Below, piece by piece: positions 63,104 through 64,000 of a stretch of 64,000 bases of DNA. The stretch's first letter is position 1. Every line of letters begins with the position of its first letter. The notes under the pieces were generated by a model. That model saw only the letters and a list, made by a program, of their open reading frames with translations, searched no databases and had not been told where the DNA came from. The DNA lies in contig CP099420.1 of the NCBI GenBank assembly GCA_024114885.1, forward strand, positions 2,046,001 to 2,110,000. The letters are read 5' to 3'. The stretch comes from Septoria linicola (Eukaryota > Ascomycota > Dothideomycetes > Mycosphaerellales > Mycosphaerellaceae). Made by a program: the position numbers and the translations under genes.

Positions 63104-63984
63104 CTAAGAGCGCTGAGACAGATCCTCAAGCAGCGTTGTAGCAGCGAGTTTTCCTAGATTGTTCGATGCCAACGGCGAGTCTCCTGTGATCACGTATCGA
63201 TCGCGATGCGTTTCGCCAGTGATGCCGCTGTTGATTGGTGTGATACCCAGCTTGCGAAGTTCTTCACCCACAAGCCAAGGCATCTTTCCGGGGATGTAGC
63301 CAATGTCGATGTTGGCTCCAGTGTCGAGCGAGTCTGGGAAGACTGCAACCTTGTAGCCATCGTAGATGAACTTGCTGCCCTCTGGCTGGCCAACTTTGGC
63401 TGCCAACATACTCGCCGGTCCGTGACACAGAGAGATGTAGTAGCGCTGGTTCGCATCTGCCCAGCGGAGGATGTTGCCGACAATCTCAGAGAATGGCACG
63501 TCGTTCAGCACGCCATGTCCACCTGGAATGAAGACACCGATGTATGGAGTGTCCTTGGAGAAACCATTACCCCAGATGGTTTGCAGGTTGAGAGGCTTGC
63601 GGATCTTCTCCCTGTACTTCGCAAAGATATCCTTGACTGCCTGGTCCTCTTTTGGGAAAGCCCACATCTCAAACTTGACGGGGTCACCTGAGATTGTGGC
63701 AATATCAATGTCGAAACCGGCAGATCGAGGTGGAGTAATGGCAGAAGCATCTCGACTGGGTGGTTGCCGGTGGAGAAGAACTCGCCTCCCTTCATCTCAA
63801 GGTATCGCTCCTGTGTGGCGATGAGGAGGATCTTCCACTTTCCTCCCTTGTAGGCATTGGGGTAATCGGCTCCATCGAAATCTGTCTTGTGTGACACGTA
63901 TTGAGTAAGACTGAATGGTGAAGGGAACCAGGCGTCATCTTCAGCCTGGTCAGCAACTGGTTTGCGATCTGATTTGTCCGACAT
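63104..63984 (-). pseudogene. Hsp31/HchA-type DJ-1/PfpI gene with a one-base frameshift
   Basis: Two overlapping frames encode one conserved protein. The first (from the ATG at 63984) gives MSDKSDRKPVADQAEDDAWF and, at about residues 70-88, FFSTGNHPVEMLLPLLHLD. The second continues GFDIDIATISGDPVKFEMW and then VFIPGGHGVLNDVPFSEIVG, ISLCHGPASMLAAKVGQPEG with the catalytic Cys, and ends at 63104. Between them, near 63718-63724, one base is missing compared with the family pattern (HLxAAGF). Without correction the first frame drifts and stops at 63505. E. coli HchA and yeast Hsp31 detoxify methylglyoxal and act as chaperones. This is either a recent frameshift mutation or an assembly error. No intron fits. 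Confidence 0.85.
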
Positions 63985-64000
63985 GGTTGCAATTATGTGA

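Noticed and set aside
1..64000. tRNA genes, rRNA, CRISPR arrays, transposons, long terminal repeats
   Set aside because: Searched by eye for tRNA B-box-like strings, regular spaced repeats and transposase or reverse-transcriptase motifs. None was convincing; tRNAscan and RepeatMasker would be decisive.

Overview
This is a 64 kb piece of nuclear DNA from a filamentous ascomycete (Pezizomycotina; a Dothideomycete is my best guess, but the class is an inference). The evidence is short GT-AG introns of about 48-200 nt, CT/CAA-rich leaders before ATGs, dense gene packing on both strands, and fungus-restricted families: a HET-domain protein, CFEM domains, a Dal5-type permease and a fungal BTB pair. 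Most genes are housekeeping. I saw no transposon, rRNA, CRISPR array, clear tRNA or secondary-metabolite backbone gene.

Layout. 1-6 kb: the 5' part of a HET gene running off the left edge, a class II eIF4E (4E-HP type) with a 5'-UTR intron, and a C-terminally truncated Dal5-type permease. 6.6-16.6 kb: an SPX-EXS protein (Syg1/XPR1), a secreted protein, a GT4 glycosyltransferase and a small membrane ORF. 16.6-25 kb: a UBA-UIM protein that looks like a catalytically dead USP, a Cdc34-type E2, Vps45 and a short protein of FxxDGxIG repeats. 25-38 kb: an F-box protein; divergent genes for mitochondrial bL19 and a Yah1-type ferredoxin; a MINDY deubiquitinase with a C-terminal CaaX box; a stand-alone GAR synthetase; mitochondrial Htd2-type dehydratase; an Avt1-type vacuolar transporter. 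38.9-51.5 kb: eRF1, prephenate dehydratase, histone H2A.Z, hypothetical genes, an RBR-type E3, a METTL25-like methyltransferase and a small zinc-binding protein. 51.8-64 kb: two tandem BTB paralogues, an NPF-motif protein, a Tlg1-type SNARE, an NAD(P)-binding epimerase-like protein, a large double-CFEM cell-surface protein, small hypothetical genes and a frameshifted Hsp31/HchA gene at the right edge.

Functional links. Five genes touch ubiquitin (UBA-UIM pseudo-USP, Cdc34, F-box, MINDY, RBR). Cdc34 and F-box proteins can share SCF ligases. Vps45 and Tlg1 both act in Tlg2-dependent fusion at the late Golgi/endosome, and the NPF protein lies next to Tlg1. bL19m, Yah1 and Htd2 are all mitochondrial. 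These are shared cellular themes rather than a demonstrated operon-like system.

I did not find a clearly new system. The most unusual items are the predicted pseudo-deubiquitinase, the GAR synthetase lacking its usual AIRS half, the FxxDGxIG repeat protein, two damaged genes (permease and Hsp31 homologue), three stop-free introns with lengths divisible by three, and an 11-nt micro-exon. All intron boundaries were read by eye from splice signals, reading frame and family continuity, not from transcripts.
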